Assembly (NCBI RefSeq): GCF_901472495.1
Contig: NZ_LR590469.1
Span: forward strand, 4,278,001 to 4,342,000
Source of the DNA: Yersinia enterocolitica subsp. enterocolitica
Lineage (GTDB): Bacteria; Pseudomonadota; Gammaproteobacteria; Enterobacterales; Enterobacteriaceae
Reading direction: 5' to 3'
Length of the DNA: 64,000 nucleotides
Of the stretch, positions 45,245 to 53,918 are shown in pieces. The notes under the pieces were generated by a model. It saw nothing but the letters and a program-made list of their open reading frames with translations. It did no database searches and was not told the DNA's origin. Position 1 is the stretch's first letter; the number at the start of each line of letters is the position of its first letter. The position numbers were made by a program, and so were the translations under genes.

Positions 45245-45374
45245 AAGTGGAATTGGCTGACGTTAATAGAATATAAGATTCGGTTGTGAAAATAATGTAT
45301 TAATATTGTTTTAAATAAATTCATTAATAGCACAATGGCGCAACATATAAACATATTCCAGGCTGAAATAGTCG

Positions 45375-46091
45375 CTAGTTAATTCCCAACTTCTCCTTTA
45401 GGAGTTTTAAGTAACGTCGACTCACAGGAATATGTTTACCACTGCGGGTAATAACTTCGGCAGAACCGTTATCCATCAGTTGTATCTCGCCCAGCTGTTC
45501 AGTATTAACCATATATTGGCGATGGCAGCGGACAAAAGGAGTTTTCTCTTCCAGCGTTTTGAGTGATAGCTGGGTATAACCCGATTGTATGGTTCCGACT
45601 ACATGCACACCGCTCAGCTCAGAGCTGAGATATTCCACTTCCTCAATTTTCAGCAAAAAAATACGGTTATGACCAGAGCAAGGAATATGGCGTAGCATCG
45701 GTTCTGTGATTTTATGTAAATTATTATTTACACTAAAGCTTCTTCTTAGGCGAACGAGCGTTTTGGCTAACCGTTGCTGGTCGAGCGGTTTTAACAGATA
45801 GTCAAAGGCATGCTCTTCAAAAGCACGGATAGCATATTCATCGTAGGCGGTAACGAACACGATCTGCGGCATCTTTTCTGGATTGAGCATCGAAGCCAAC
45901 TCCAGACCATTAATTCTCGGCATTTGGATATCGAGAAATATCACATCGGGTTGCAGGCGTTGGATTGCGGGGATAGCTTCCAAGGCGTTGCTACATTCGG
46001 CGACGATCTCAATATCATGTTCTTCACTTAATCTCTCGCGTAAATCTTCACGCGCAGGTTGTTCATCGTCGACGATGATGACTCTTAACAT
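45375..46091 (-). CDS. btsR: LytTR response regulator, BtsR (YehT) type
   Basis: This 238-residue response regulator has a receiver domain with VDDE near residues 6-9 and the phosphoacceptor Asp in DVIFLDIQMPRINGLELA near 54. The LytTR DNA-binding domain covers residues 135-238 (IFLLKIEEVEYLSSELSGVHV, PFVRCHRQYMVN, HIPVSRRYLKLLKEKL). Sequence and length fit E. coli BtsR. ATG 46091 has GGAGG five bases upstream. In E. coli the btsS kinase gene precedes btsR; here the aroF promoter region is next and no kinase is present, so the regulator is an orphan in this window. Confidence 0.87.
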   Translation of the reverse strand: MLRVIIVDDEQPAREDLRERLSEEHDIEIVAECSNALEAIPAIQRLQPDVIFLDIQMPRINGLELASMLNPEKMPQIVFVTAYDEYAIRAFEEHAFDYLLKPLDQQRLAKTLVRLRRSFSVNNNLHKITEPMLRHIPCSGHNRIFLLKIEEVEYLSSELSGVHVVGTIQSGYTQLSLKTLEEKTPFVRCHRQYMVNTEQLGEIQLMDNGSAEVITRSGKHIPVSRRYLKLLKEKLGIN

Positions 46092-46193
46092 ACGGCCTCC
46101 ACAAATTTTCCGCATTTTATCATGGCCTCAGGGGCAGGTTAGGAGCATCTGCAGAAACTGCGACTTACCGCAAAAGTCAGAACAAAATATGCC

Positions 46194-46245
46194 TGTAAAT
46201 ATGCGGGTAATTATTTATTTACACATATGGATTGAAATGTTTACA
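46194..46245 (+). promoter_or_regulatory. Candidate TyrR boxes upstream of aroF-tyrA
   Basis: A TGTAAA half-site is at 46194. GGTAAT-N6-TTTACA at 46206-46223 and TGGATT-N6-TTTACA at 46228-46245 fit TGTAAA-N6-TTTACA in their right halves. Adjacent strong and weak boxes are known for E. coli aroF. The match here is partial. Confidence 0.5.
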
Positions 46246-46319
46246 CATCGTGATATTGTGGTGGCCTCAAACGACAAACACGCTAAACGACATCCGCTAA
46301 ACAGAGACAGGTAAAGAAT

Positions 46320-47405
46320 ATGATCATGCAAAAAGATGCGCTCAATAATGTCCACATCAGTGCCGAACAAGTACTGATAACGCCGGAAGAACTGAAAAAT
46401 CAGTTTCCATTGAGCGACAATGATCAGTATGCGATTGCTAGCGCGCGCAAAACCATTGCTGACATTGTTCAAGGACGAGATCCTCGCTTATTAGTGGTAT
46501 GTGGTCCCTGTTCTATTCACGATGTAGATGCGGCTCTGGATTATGCGCGTCGTTTGAAAACGCTTTCTGCACAATTAAGTGACAGCCTGTACATCGTGAT
46601 GCGTGTCTATTTTGAAAAGCCGAGAACCACTGTCGGTTGGAAAGGTTTAATCAATGATCCGGCAATGGACGGCTCTTTTGATGTGGAAAGAGGGTTACAT
46701 ATTGCACGTCAATTATTGCTGGATTTAGTCGGCATGGGTCTGCCTCTGGCAACTGAAGCGCTGGATCCGAATAGCCCACAATACTTAGGCGATTTATTCA
46801 GTTGGTCAGCTATTGGTGCGCGCACCACTGAATCGCAAACTCACCGTGAAATGGCTTCGGGTTTGTCGATGCCTGTTGGGTTTAAGAATGGTACTGACGG
46901 CAGTTTGGGCACGGCTATTAATGCCATGCGTGCCGCCGCTATGCCACACCGTTTCATGGGGATTAACCAGTCGGGCCAGGTTTGCTTATTACAAACACAG
47001 GGAAATCCACACGGTCATGTAATTTTGCGCGGCGGTAAAACACCTAATTACAGTGCGCAAGATGTCGCGCAGTGTGAAAAACAGATGCAGGATGCGGGAC
47101 TCATTCCATCCTTAATGATAGATTGCAGTCATGGTAATTCGAATAAAGACTACCGTCGTCAGACTGCGGTCGCTGAATCTGTGGTTGAACAGATCAAGGC
47201 TGGCAATCGTTCTATCACTGGTGTGATGCTGGAAAGTAACATTCATGAGGGTAATCAATCTTCTGAGCAACCACGCGCTGATATGCGCTACGGTGTTTCA
47301 GTGACCGATGCCTGTATTGATTGGGACAGTACCGAAACCCTGTTACGAGGCATGCACCAGGAATTACGTTCAGCGCTGGCGGCACGGACTGCAGAGGAAA
47401 AGTAA
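46320..47405 (+). CDS. aroF: DAHP synthase, tyrosine-sensitive
   Basis: This 361-residue enzyme condenses phosphoenolpyruvate and erythrose 4-phosphate, the first step of aromatic synthesis. LLVVCGPCSIHD near residues 58-69 supplies the metal Cys, and RTTVGWKGLINDP, GARTTESQTHREMASGLSMPVGFKNGTDG and CSHGNSNKD follow. It resembles E. coli AroF more than AroG, and the adjoining tyrA supports this. ATG 46320 has AGG at normal spacing; ATG 46326 is an alternative. tyrA follows after two bases. Confidence 0.95.
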   Translation: MIMQKDALNNVHISAEQVLITPEELKNQFPLSDNDQYAIASARKTIADIVQGRDPRLLVVCGPCSIHDVDAALDYARRLKTLSAQLSDSLYIVMRVYFEKPRTTVGWKGLINDPAMDGSFDVERGLHIARQLLLDLVGMGLPLATEALDPNSPQYLGDLFSWSAIGARTTESQTHREMASGLSMPVGFKNGTDGSLGTAINAMRAAAMPHRFMGINQSGQVCLLQTQGNPHGHVILRGGKTPNYSAQDVAQCEKQMQDAGLIPSLMIDCSHGNSNKDYRRQTAVAESVVEQIKAGNRSITGVMLESNIHEGNQSSEQPRADMRYGVSVTDACIDWDSTETLLRGMHQELRSALAARTAEEK

Positions 47406-47407
47406 GT

Positions 47408-48529
47408 ATGGTGGCTGAACTGACCGCTTTACGTGATCAAATTGATGAAGTCGATAAAGCACTATTGGATTTGCTGGCAAAGCGCCTGCATTTAGTCGCA
47501 GAAGTAGGTGAAGTTAAAAGCCGTTATGGCTTGCCTATTTATGTTCCAGACCGTGAGGCGGCGATGTTGGCCTCACGCCGACAGGAAGCCGAGGCTTTAG
47601 GTGTTCCACCTGATTTGATTGAAGACGTATTGCGTCGGATAATGCGAGAGTCTTATACCAGCGAGAATGACAAGGGGTTTAAGACACTATGCCCGCAGCT
47701 GCGTCCGGTGGTTATCATCGGTGGAGAGGGGCAGATGGGGCGCTTATTTAGTCGGATGCTCACACTGTCCGGTTATCAGGTAAAAACACTTGAGCAACAG
47801 GACTGGGCACAGGCTGAATCTATTCTGGCAGATGCCGGGATGGTGATTGTCAGTGTGCCCATCCATATCACTGAAGAAGTGATAGCCCGATTACCAAAAT
47901 TGCCGTCAGATTGCATTTTATTGGATCTTGCTTCAGTCAAAAATAAGCCGCTGCAAGCTATGCTCGCCGTTCATGAAGGGCCGGTGGTGGGATTGCACCC
48001 AATGTTTGGGCCTGATGTAGGCAGTTTGGCCAAGCAGGTTGTAGTGTATTGCGATGGACGTGACCCTGAAGCCTATCAGTGGTTGCTAGAGCAGTTGCAG
48101 GTGTGGGGCGCGAGATTACATCGTATTAGTGCGGTTGAGCATGACCAGAATATGGCGTTCATCCAAGCATTGCGCCATTTTGCGACCTTTGCCTATGGGC
48201 TACATTTAGCAGAAGAAAATGTACAGCTTGAACAGCTATTGGCGCTCTCTTCACCCATTTATCGGCTGGAACTAGCAATGGTAGGGCGACTATTTGCCCA
48301 AGATCCACAGCTTTACGCCGACATTATTATGTCATCGGAAGATAATCTGGCGCTGATTAAACGCTATTACAAACGTTTTGGTGAGGCGATCACCTTGCTT
48401 GAGCAAAGTGACAAACAAGCCTTCGTGCAAAGTTTCCAGAAAGTTGAGCATTGGTTTGGGGATTATGCGGAGCGCTTCTTGGTGGAGAGCCGTTCATTAT
48501 TGCGTCAGGCGAACGATAACCGCCAGTAA
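47408..48529 (+). CDS. tyrA: Chorismate mutase / prephenate dehydrogenase (T-protein)
   Basis: This bifunctional tyrosine pathway enzyme has 373 residues. An AroQ-type mutase lies at residues 1-90 (LRDQIDEVDKALLDLLAKRLHLVAEVG with catalytic Arg/Lys, then KSRYGLPIYVPDREAAML). The dehydrogenase starts with the NAD loop VVIIGGEGQMGRLF near 102 and has LHPMFGPDVGSLAKQVVV near 197. ATG 47408 gives the E. coli-like MVAELTALR start. It forms an operon with aroF. Confidence 0.96.
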   Translation: MVAELTALRDQIDEVDKALLDLLAKRLHLVAEVGEVKSRYGLPIYVPDREAAMLASRRQEAEALGVPPDLIEDVLRRIMRESYTSENDKGFKTLCPQLRPVVIIGGEGQMGRLFSRMLTLSGYQVKTLEQQDWAQAESILADAGMVIVSVPIHITEEVIARLPKLPSDCILLDLASVKNKPLQAMLAVHEGPVVGLHPMFGPDVGSLAKQVVVYCDGRDPEAYQWLLEQLQVWGARLHRISAVEHDQNMAFIQALRHFATFAYGLHLAEENVQLEQLLALSSPIYRLELAMVGRLFAQDPQLYADIIMSSEDNLALIKRYYKRFGEAITLLEQSDKQAFVQSFQKVEHWFGDYAERFLVESRSLLRQANDNRQ

Positions 48530-48554
48530 ATCGAATCTATCACTTGCCTGTTTC

Positions 48555-48589
48555 AAAAAGTCATCCCGACAGTATCGGGGTGACTTTTT
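48555..48589 (+). terminator. aroF-tyrA terminator
   Basis: AAAAAGTCA-CCCGA pairs with TCGGG-TGACTTTTT, giving a strong hairpin with a T run. Confidence 0.9.
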
Positions 48590-48597
48590 GCTATTTA

Positions 48598-48871
48598 AAC
48601 CCGTCATACTTCAAGCTGCATGTGCGTTGGCTACGCTCGTTACTCGGCCCGTCCATGGGCCTCGCCTCTGCGAGGCCGCTGCAAACAGCGTTCAAATCGG
48701 TTCCCGACCGATTTGTCACCCGAATCACTTACTTATGTAAGCTCATCGGGATTAATGAGCCTCATCCTTGAGGCTCACCCTGCGGGCTAGCATAAATGCT
48801 GTTCAAATCGGTTCCCAACCGATTTGTCATTCGCTTGCCGCCTTCCTGCAACTCGAATTATTTAGGGTATA
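48598..48871. repeat. ERIC element with two insertions
   Basis: Outer ends CCCGTCATACTTCAAGCTGC and CAACTCGAATTATTTAGGGT frame a central ACTTACTTATGTAAGCTCAT core. Both arms carry extra sequence of about 75 bases (about 48640-48717 and 48754-48828). Each insertion ends with a shared GTTCAAATCGGTTCCC-ACCGATTTGTCA hairpin. It lies between the convergent tyrA and pheA. Confidence 0.85.
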
Positions 48872-48888
48872 AGGAGGGGAGAAGGGGG

Positions 48889-50046
48889 TTAACTCGGATT
48901 GACCGGAACCACGTTTTCACTTGGGTAGCAGCCTAATACTTTTAATGACCGAGTTATCGGCGTCAGATCCGCCAGCGCTTTTTGCATAGATTCAGAACGC
49001 AAGTTAGCCTGTACATCGATATAAAACATCTCTTCCCACGGATTGCCATTTATTGGCCGTGATTCAAGCTTCGTCATGATGATACCGTGATCTCTCAGTA
49101 CCAGTAGCGCTTCAACCAATGCCCCTGATTGTTGCCCTGTCGCCATAATTAAGGTGGTTTTTGCCGGGAGCTGGTCAGAAACATCAATAGCTTTACGGGC
49201 AAGAATAATAAAGCGAGTGATGTTCTGCTGCTGATTCGCCAGATTGTGTTCCAACACCTGCAAATTATAAAGCGCACCACCGGCTTCACTTCCTAGTGCC
49301 GCTGCATGTGGTGAGTTCAATTGCGCCACTTTTTCCATTGCCGCAGCCGTGCTTTCGCAATACTCGATTTTCCAATGGGGAAAACGGTTTATGAACTGGC
49401 TACATTGCTGGAAAGGTTGAGGATGGCTGTAGACGGTTTTAATTTGACTCAGATCTGTTTCAGTCGCGACCAGAACACAGTGATCGATAGGATTAGTTAT
49501 TTCCCCGACAATCGATAAACTGGTGTGTTGCAGCAAGTCATATACATCATTGATGGAACCTGAGCTGGTGTTCTCTATCGGCAATACGGCGTAATCCGCC
49601 TGGCCGGTTTCTACTTGAGTAAAGATATCCTGGAATTTTTGGCAACCACACTCAATCAATTGTTCAAAGTGACGAGCTGCATATTGGCGCGCTGCCAGAT
49701 GTGAGTAAGAGCCTTTTGGACCAAGGAAGGCGATACGGGCTGAGTGCTGGGCGGTTTGATTTAGCTGGTGTTGTAACAGTGCCTGCTGAGTCAATACTGA
49801 ATCTTCAATAATCAGCTGGAACAGGCGAGTGATATAGAAGCCATCAAGATCATAAGGTTTGGCGGCGGTAATGAGCGCATCCAGCAAATTACGCTCACGT
49901 TCTTTATCGCGGATCGGGCGGTGATGAAGTTGTTTGGCTTTAGCCACATCTACCGCTAATTCACGCCGTTCTGCCAGCAATGCCAGTAGTTTTAAGTCTA
50001 GTGCGCTGATGCGTTCACGTAGCACCAGTAATGGATTATCGGTCAT
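48889..50046 (-). CDS. pheA: Chorismate mutase / prephenate dehydratase (P-protein)
   Basis: This 385-residue bifunctional phenylalanine pathway enzyme has an AroQ mutase at residues 1-90 (LRERISALDLKLLALLAERRELAVDVAKAK), a dehydratase from about 104 (IAFLGPKGSYSHLAARQYA; VLPIENTSSGSINDVYDLL) and a C-terminal ACT domain with GALVEALLVLRDHGIIMTKLESRPI for phenylalanine feedback. Expression is controlled by the pheL attenuator upstream. An ERIC element lies between attenuator and gene. Confidence 0.96.
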   Translation of the reverse strand: MTDNPLLVLRERISALDLKLLALLAERRELAVDVAKAKQLHHRPIRDKERERNLLDALITAAKPYDLDGFYITRLFQLIIEDSVLTQQALLQHQLNQTAQHSARIAFLGPKGSYSHLAARQYAARHFEQLIECGCQKFQDIFTQVETGQADYAVLPIENTSSGSINDVYDLLQHTSLSIVGEITNPIDHCVLVATETDLSQIKTVYSHPQPFQQCSQFINRFPHWKIEYCESTAAAMEKVAQLNSPHAAALGSEAGGALYNLQVLEHNLANQQQNITRFIILARKAIDVSDQLPAKTTLIMATGQQSGALVEALLVLRDHGIIMTKLESRPINGNPWEEMFYIDVQANLRSESMQKALADLTPITRSLKVLGCYPSENVVPVNPS

Positions 50047-50078
50047 AGGGATTTGCCTTATTATTTTTTCTAAATGAT

Positions 50079-50203
<125 letters not shown>

Positions 50204-50211
50204 TTATGCAT

Positions 50212-50240
50212 AAAAAAAGCCTCCCGACGTGGGAGGCTTT
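50212..50240 (-). terminator. pheA attenuator terminator
   Basis: On the minus strand AGCCTCCC pairs with GGGAGGCT and is followed by seven T. It lies 46 bases past the pheL stop. The upstream segment AAAGAATGCGAAGA can pair with the Phe-codon region CTTCGCATTCTT of pheL, and GGGAGGCG after pheL can pair with the terminator's left arm as antiterminator. Confidence 0.9.
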
Positions 50241-50286
50241 GTTGTTCGTCTTCGCATTCTTTATCACACGACGAAACGCCTCCCAA

Positions 50287-50334
50287 TCAGGGGAAGGTAA
50301 AAAAGAATGCGAAGAAAAACACTTTATTAATCAT
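50287..50334 (-). CDS. pheL: pheA leader peptide
   Basis: This 15-residue peptide [15 protein letters not shown] contains seven Phe, like E. coli PheL ([15 protein letters not shown]). Ribosome stalling at the Phe codons when charged tRNA-Phe is scarce favours the antiterminator and lets transcription reach pheA. The gene is only 48 bases including the stop. It is identified by the Phe run, its place ahead of a terminator hairpin, and the downstream pheA. Confidence 0.95.
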   Translation of the reverse strand: [15 protein letters not shown]

Positions 50335-50430
50335 TGTTGCTGGCTACCTGTTTTAATTCTGAGTGAGACAATATGTAATAGCTAAAATAATCAGACTCTA
50401 AATTAACCGCCAGTCTGAATTGCTGTCAAT

Positions 50431-50456
50431 AAAAAACGCGCTCGAAAGCGCGTTAG
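50431..50456 (-). terminator. raiA terminator
   Basis: On the minus strand AACGCGCT pairs with AGCGCGTT and is followed by a T run. It lies about 30 bases past the raiA stop. Confidence 0.9.
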
Positions 50457-50482
50457 ATCCGAAATGAGATGGATTATGCCGG

Positions 50483-50845
50483 CTATTGTTCTTGCTCGGA
50501 TTCTTCTTCCTCTACATCTACTGACTCCAGATTAGCTTCTTTAACACTGCTTGCTGCGCGACGAGCCTCACCTTTGTGTTGCACTTTATTTAATTGGCGT
50601 TCTAGTTTGGTGATCAGTTCATTAATTGCAGCATACATATCATCATGTTTGGCACTGGCAACCAAGGGGCCCATCGGTGTACTGATTGTGGCGTCTGCAA
50701 CAAATCCTTGCGGATCTTTAGACAGTACAATATGTGGGTTTATCAACTGGGCCTGCCATTTATCCAGTTTGGTGAGACGGTCTTCGACATGTTTACGGAT
50801 TGCTGGGGTAATATCCATTTGTTTACTGGTGATGTTGACTGTCAT
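50483..50845 (-). CDS. raiA: Ribosome-associated inhibitor A (hibernation factor)
   Basis: This 120-residue HPF/RaiA protein binds the 30S decoding centre in stationary phase or cold. MTVNITSKQMDITPAIRKHVEDRLTKLDKWQ and the basic GPLVASAKHDDMYAAINELITKLERQLNKVQHK segment are typical. The C-terminal 25 residues are acidic (VDVEEEESEQEQ), the feature that separates RaiA from short HPF. It sits between pheL and bamD as in E. coli. Confidence 0.97.
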   Translation of the reverse strand: MTVNITSKQMDITPAIRKHVEDRLTKLDKWQAQLINPHIVLSKDPQGFVADATISTPMGPLVASAKHDDMYAAINELITKLERQLNKVQHKGEARRAASSVKEANLESVDVEEEESEQEQ

Positions 50846-51148
50846 ATGACTTACCTCTCTGTCTACTCCATCTTGGATAACTTCAGCATACCTCGCTTTT
50901 TACCAAAATGTATGATCAAGATCACTAATTTTTGTCACTTTTTGCAAAGGTCGTGGGAACTGTGATTTAACGTCAGTAATAGGCGCAGAGGGCTTGAATC
51001 ATTGATCAGAATGCCGCATTATCGATAAGTTATGTCGCATGGATATAGTCAAAAACGGCATTATTTTTACGATTTAAGTAGGATCTCAGCGCGATAGTCT
51101 GTGGGCATGAATCTCTGCGGTTTGTGGCTATCAAGACGGAATTGAAAG
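50846..51148. other. raiA-bamD gap
   Basis: This stretch holds the raiA 5' region. A TGATCAAGATCA palindrome lies near 50921. No gene could be supported. Confidence 0.4.
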
Positions 51149-51166
51149 CGGCAGCCTAAGCTGCCG
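51149..51166. terminator. Hairpin downstream of bamD
   Basis: CGGCAGC pairs with GCTGCCG around CTAA. The T-rich side lies on the plus strand, so its efficiency for the minus-strand bamD is unsure. Confidence 0.5.
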
Positions 51167-51212
51167 TTTGTTATTTTATCATTCCAGACTTATTTTGTCG
51201 CGACAGACTATA

Positions 51213-51944
51213 TCAGGCTGGGTTCGCTGCTATTATCTTGGCAACTTTGTCTGCCTGAGCATTCAGTTGCAATTGTTTATAAGCATTTTCCATCAACGGC
51301 AGCGCATCGCGAGTTGCTTGAGTATCAGGATAATCTCTCAACATTTGTTCAACACGGTTAACTACCGCGACGTAAGCGCCTCGTTTAGTGTAATATTGCG
51401 CCACGGCCAGTTCATGCTTGGCCAGACGATTTTTCAGGAACATCAGGCGTTTTTGCGCGTCAGTTGCGTATTGGCTGTTTGGATAGCTTTGAATCAACTG
51501 GTTAAAATCGCGGAATGCGGCCTTAGCGTGTTGCGGATCGCGGTCTGAACGATCAATCCCGAAGAAGCCTTGCAATGCGCTGTCATCCAGAGCCATGTCA
51601 GTCAAACCACGCATATATAATACGTAATCGATGTTAGGATGTGTGGGATTGAGGCGCATAAAGCGATCGATTGAGGCTTGCGCCAACGGGAGATCAGCAG
51701 ATTTATAATACGCATAAATCAAATCAAGCTGAACTTGTTGGGAGTAAGGCCCGAAAGGATAGCGGTTATCTAACGCTTCTAGTTGCGTAATGGCTCCCTT
51801 AAAGTTACCGTCCTGCAGTTTTTGCTGAGCGGTAGCATAGAGCTCAGAAGGCGGGTTATCGGGAACCACGTCCTTGTTACTGGAGCAACCGGTCAGCACC
51901 AGGCTCAACGTGGCGGCAGCCACCAGATATTTCATACGCGTCAT
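51213..51944 (-). CDS. bamD: Outer membrane assembly lipoprotein BamD
   Basis: This 243-residue lipoprotein of the BAM complex has lipobox LTGC (Cys near residue 20) and five TPR-like repeats, starting PPSELYATAQQKLQDGNFKGAITQLEALDNRYPFGPYSQQVQLDLIYAYYK. It is anchored to the inner leaflet of the outer membrane and is essential in E. coli. It is divergent from rluD. Confidence 0.97.
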   Translation of the reverse strand: MTRMKYLVAAATLSLVLTGCSSNKDVVPDNPPSELYATAQQKLQDGNFKGAITQLEALDNRYPFGPYSQQVQLDLIYAYYKSADLPLAQASIDRFMRLNPTHPNIDYVLYMRGLTDMALDDSALQGFFGIDRSDRDPQHAKAAFRDFNQLIQSYPNSQYATDAQKRLMFLKNRLAKHELAVAQYYTKRGAYVAVVNRVEQMLRDYPDTQATRDALPLMENAYKQLQLNAQADKVAKIIAANPA

Positions 51945-52079
51945 GACGTTTTGATTATCCTCGAAGTGTTATTCCGGGAGACTGTCCGTTAAGCTCCCGA
52001 CAAAGATCTAGATACAATAGCACATTATATTAAACGGCATCGCCGTCAAAACCCAACGTTAACGAACAAGAAGCTGCAT

Positions 52080-53057
52080 ATGGCACAACAAGTACAACTC
52101 AGCGCAACGGTGGCCGAATCACAACTCGGTCAACGGTTAGATCAGGCTTTGGCCGAATTGTTCCCTGATTATTCAAGATCTCGCATAAAAGAATGGATCT
52201 TGGAAGACAAGGTGACTGTAAACGGTAAAACAATTAACAAGCCTAAAGAAAAAGTGTTGGGTGGTGAGCTCGTCGCAATTGACGCGCAAATTGAGGAAGA
52301 TGCCCGCTGGGCGCCTCAAGAAATCCCACTGGATATCGTCTATGAAGATAACGATATTCTCGTTATTAATAAACCCCGTGGCTTAGTCGTGCACCCTGGC
52401 GCCGGTAATCCAGACGGCACCGTTCTGAATGCATTGCTCTATTATTATCCAGAAATCATGGATGTCCCACGCGCGGGTATCGTACATCGCCTGGATAAAG
52501 ACACCACTGGTTTGATGGTGGTGGCGAAAACTGTTCCGGCACAAACTCGTTTGGTGGAAGCGCTGCAAGCGCGTGAAATTACCCGTGAATACGAAGCGGT
52601 GGCAATCGGCAATATGACAGCTGGTGGCAGAGTTGACGAGCCTATTTCTCGTCACTCTACCAAGCGGACACATATGGCTGTGCATCCGATGGGTAAACCG
52701 GCGACCACGCATTATCGTATTATGGAGCATTTCCGTGCTCATACTCGTTTGCGCTTGCGTTTAGAAACGGGCCGTACACACCAGATCCGTGTGCATATGT
52801 CTCATATCAACCATCCGCTGGTAGGTGATCAGCTGTATGGCGGCCGTCCACGTCCACCGCGCGGTGCCTCTGATTCCTTTATTGCTATTCTGCGCGGCTT
52901 TGACCGCCAGGCGCTGCATGCAACTATGCTGCGTTTGTATCATCCAATCAGTGGCATTCAAATGGAATGGCATGCGGCATTACCAGAAGATATGGTTGAG
53001 CTGATTAATGCGCTGAAAGCCGATACTGAAGAATTCAAAGATCAGATGGATTGGTAA
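52080..53057 (+). CDS. rluD: 23S rRNA pseudouridine synthase RluD
   Basis: This 325-residue enzyme makes pseudouridines 1911, 1915 and 1917 in helix 69. An N-terminal S4 domain (GQRLDQALAELFPDYSRSRIKEWI) precedes the catalytic domain with the Asp in VHRLDKDTTGLMVVAKT near residue 139. RLETGRTHQIRVHMSHINHPLVGDQLYG is the C-terminal motif. It overlaps pgeF by one base. Confidence 0.97.
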   Translation: MAQQVQLSATVAESQLGQRLDQALAELFPDYSRSRIKEWILEDKVTVNGKTINKPKEKVLGGELVAIDAQIEEDARWAPQEIPLDIVYEDNDILVINKPRGLVVHPGAGNPDGTVLNALLYYYPEIMDVPRAGIVHRLDKDTTGLMVVAKTVPAQTRLVEALQAREITREYEAVAIGNMTAGGRVDEPISRHSTKRTHMAVHPMGKPATTHYRIMEHFRAHTRLRLRLETGRTHQIRVHMSHINHPLVGDQLYGGRPRPPRGASDSFIAILRGFDRQALHATMLRLYHPISGIQMEWHAALPEDMVELINALKADTEEFKDQMDW

Positions 53058-53788
53058 TGAACAAGCTGATACTTCCCGACTGGCCGATGCCTGCCACTGT
53101 GAAGGCATGTAGCACCACCCGTCATGGTGGTATCAGCGAATTCCCTTATGATTCATTAAACCTTGGCACCCATGTCGGGGATATTGCCGCTAGTGTGGTT
53201 GCAAATCGCCAATCTTTAGTGGAGCAAGCAGGATTGCCGCAAATGCCTGTTTGGCTCGAACAGGTGCACGGCACTCGTGTCCTGCATCTGGACGGCAAGA
53301 CTATTTCTGATGTACAGGCCGATGCGGTATATAGCCGAGTTGCTGGGCAAGTTTGTGCGGTAATGACTGCAGATTGCCTGCCTGTGCTGTTTTGCTGTTT
53401 AGCCGGTGATGAAGTAGCTGCCGCCCATGCGGGCTGGCGTGGGCTTTGCGCTGGCGTTCTGGAACAAACGCTCACTCAGTTCAATGCCAATCCTGCTTCT
53501 ATCATGGCGTGGTTAGGCCCGGCAATTGGCCCGCAGCAGTTTGAAGTGGGTGAAGAGGTTAAACAGGCATTTATCCAAATCGACGGACAATTCGCGACTG
53601 CGTTCACACCTTCCGGCTCTAAATATCTTGCCGACATCTATTTATTAGCTCGATTGCGGCTACAGGCCGTAGGTATTCACGCTATATATGGCGGTGATCG
53701 CTGCACAGTGACTGAAAAACAACATTTTTTCTCTTATCGGCGTGATGGAATCACTGGACGTATGGCAAGTTTAATCTGGCTGATATAA
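53057..53788 (+). CDS. pgeF: YfiH/PgeF-family protein (polyphenol oxidase / purine nucleoside phosphorylase-like)
   Basis: This 243-residue DUF152/LACC1-family protein has zinc or copper ligands in ADCLPVLFCCLAGDEVAAAHAGWRGLCAGV near residues 105-135 and the C-terminal GGDRCTVTEKQHFFSYRRDG. E. coli YfiH corrects misincorporated peptidoglycan amino acids, and homologues act on purine nucleosides. ATG 53057 overlaps the rluD stop (TAATGA), giving translational coupling. Confidence 0.92.
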   Translation: MNKLILPDWPMPATVKACSTTRHGGISEFPYDSLNLGTHVGDIAASVVANRQSLVEQAGLPQMPVWLEQVHGTRVLHLDGKTISDVQADAVYSRVAGQVCAVMTADCLPVLFCCLAGDEVAAAHAGWRGLCAGVLEQTLTQFNANPASIMAWLGPAIGPQQFEVGEEVKQAFIQIDGQFATAFTPSGSKYLADIYLLARLRLQAVGIHAIYGGDRCTVTEKQHFFSYRRDGITGRMASLIWLI

Positions 53789-53852
53789 CCTATTGAATTA
53801 GGACGATCCGCTGGCGCATGACGTTGTACTTTAAATATAGTGTCGAAATAAC

Positions 53853-53881
53853 CTTGAAAATTTGAGGGATGACCTCATCTA
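53853..53881 (+). promoter_or_regulatory. Sigma-32 heat-shock promoter of clpB
   Basis: CTTGAAA and CCTCATCTA are separated by 13 bases, fitting the sigma-32 consensus and closely resembling the E. coli clpB promoter. Confidence 0.85.
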
Positions 53882-53918
53882 ATCTCCAGTAGCAATTTTG
53901 ACCAATATTGGAGGTGTT

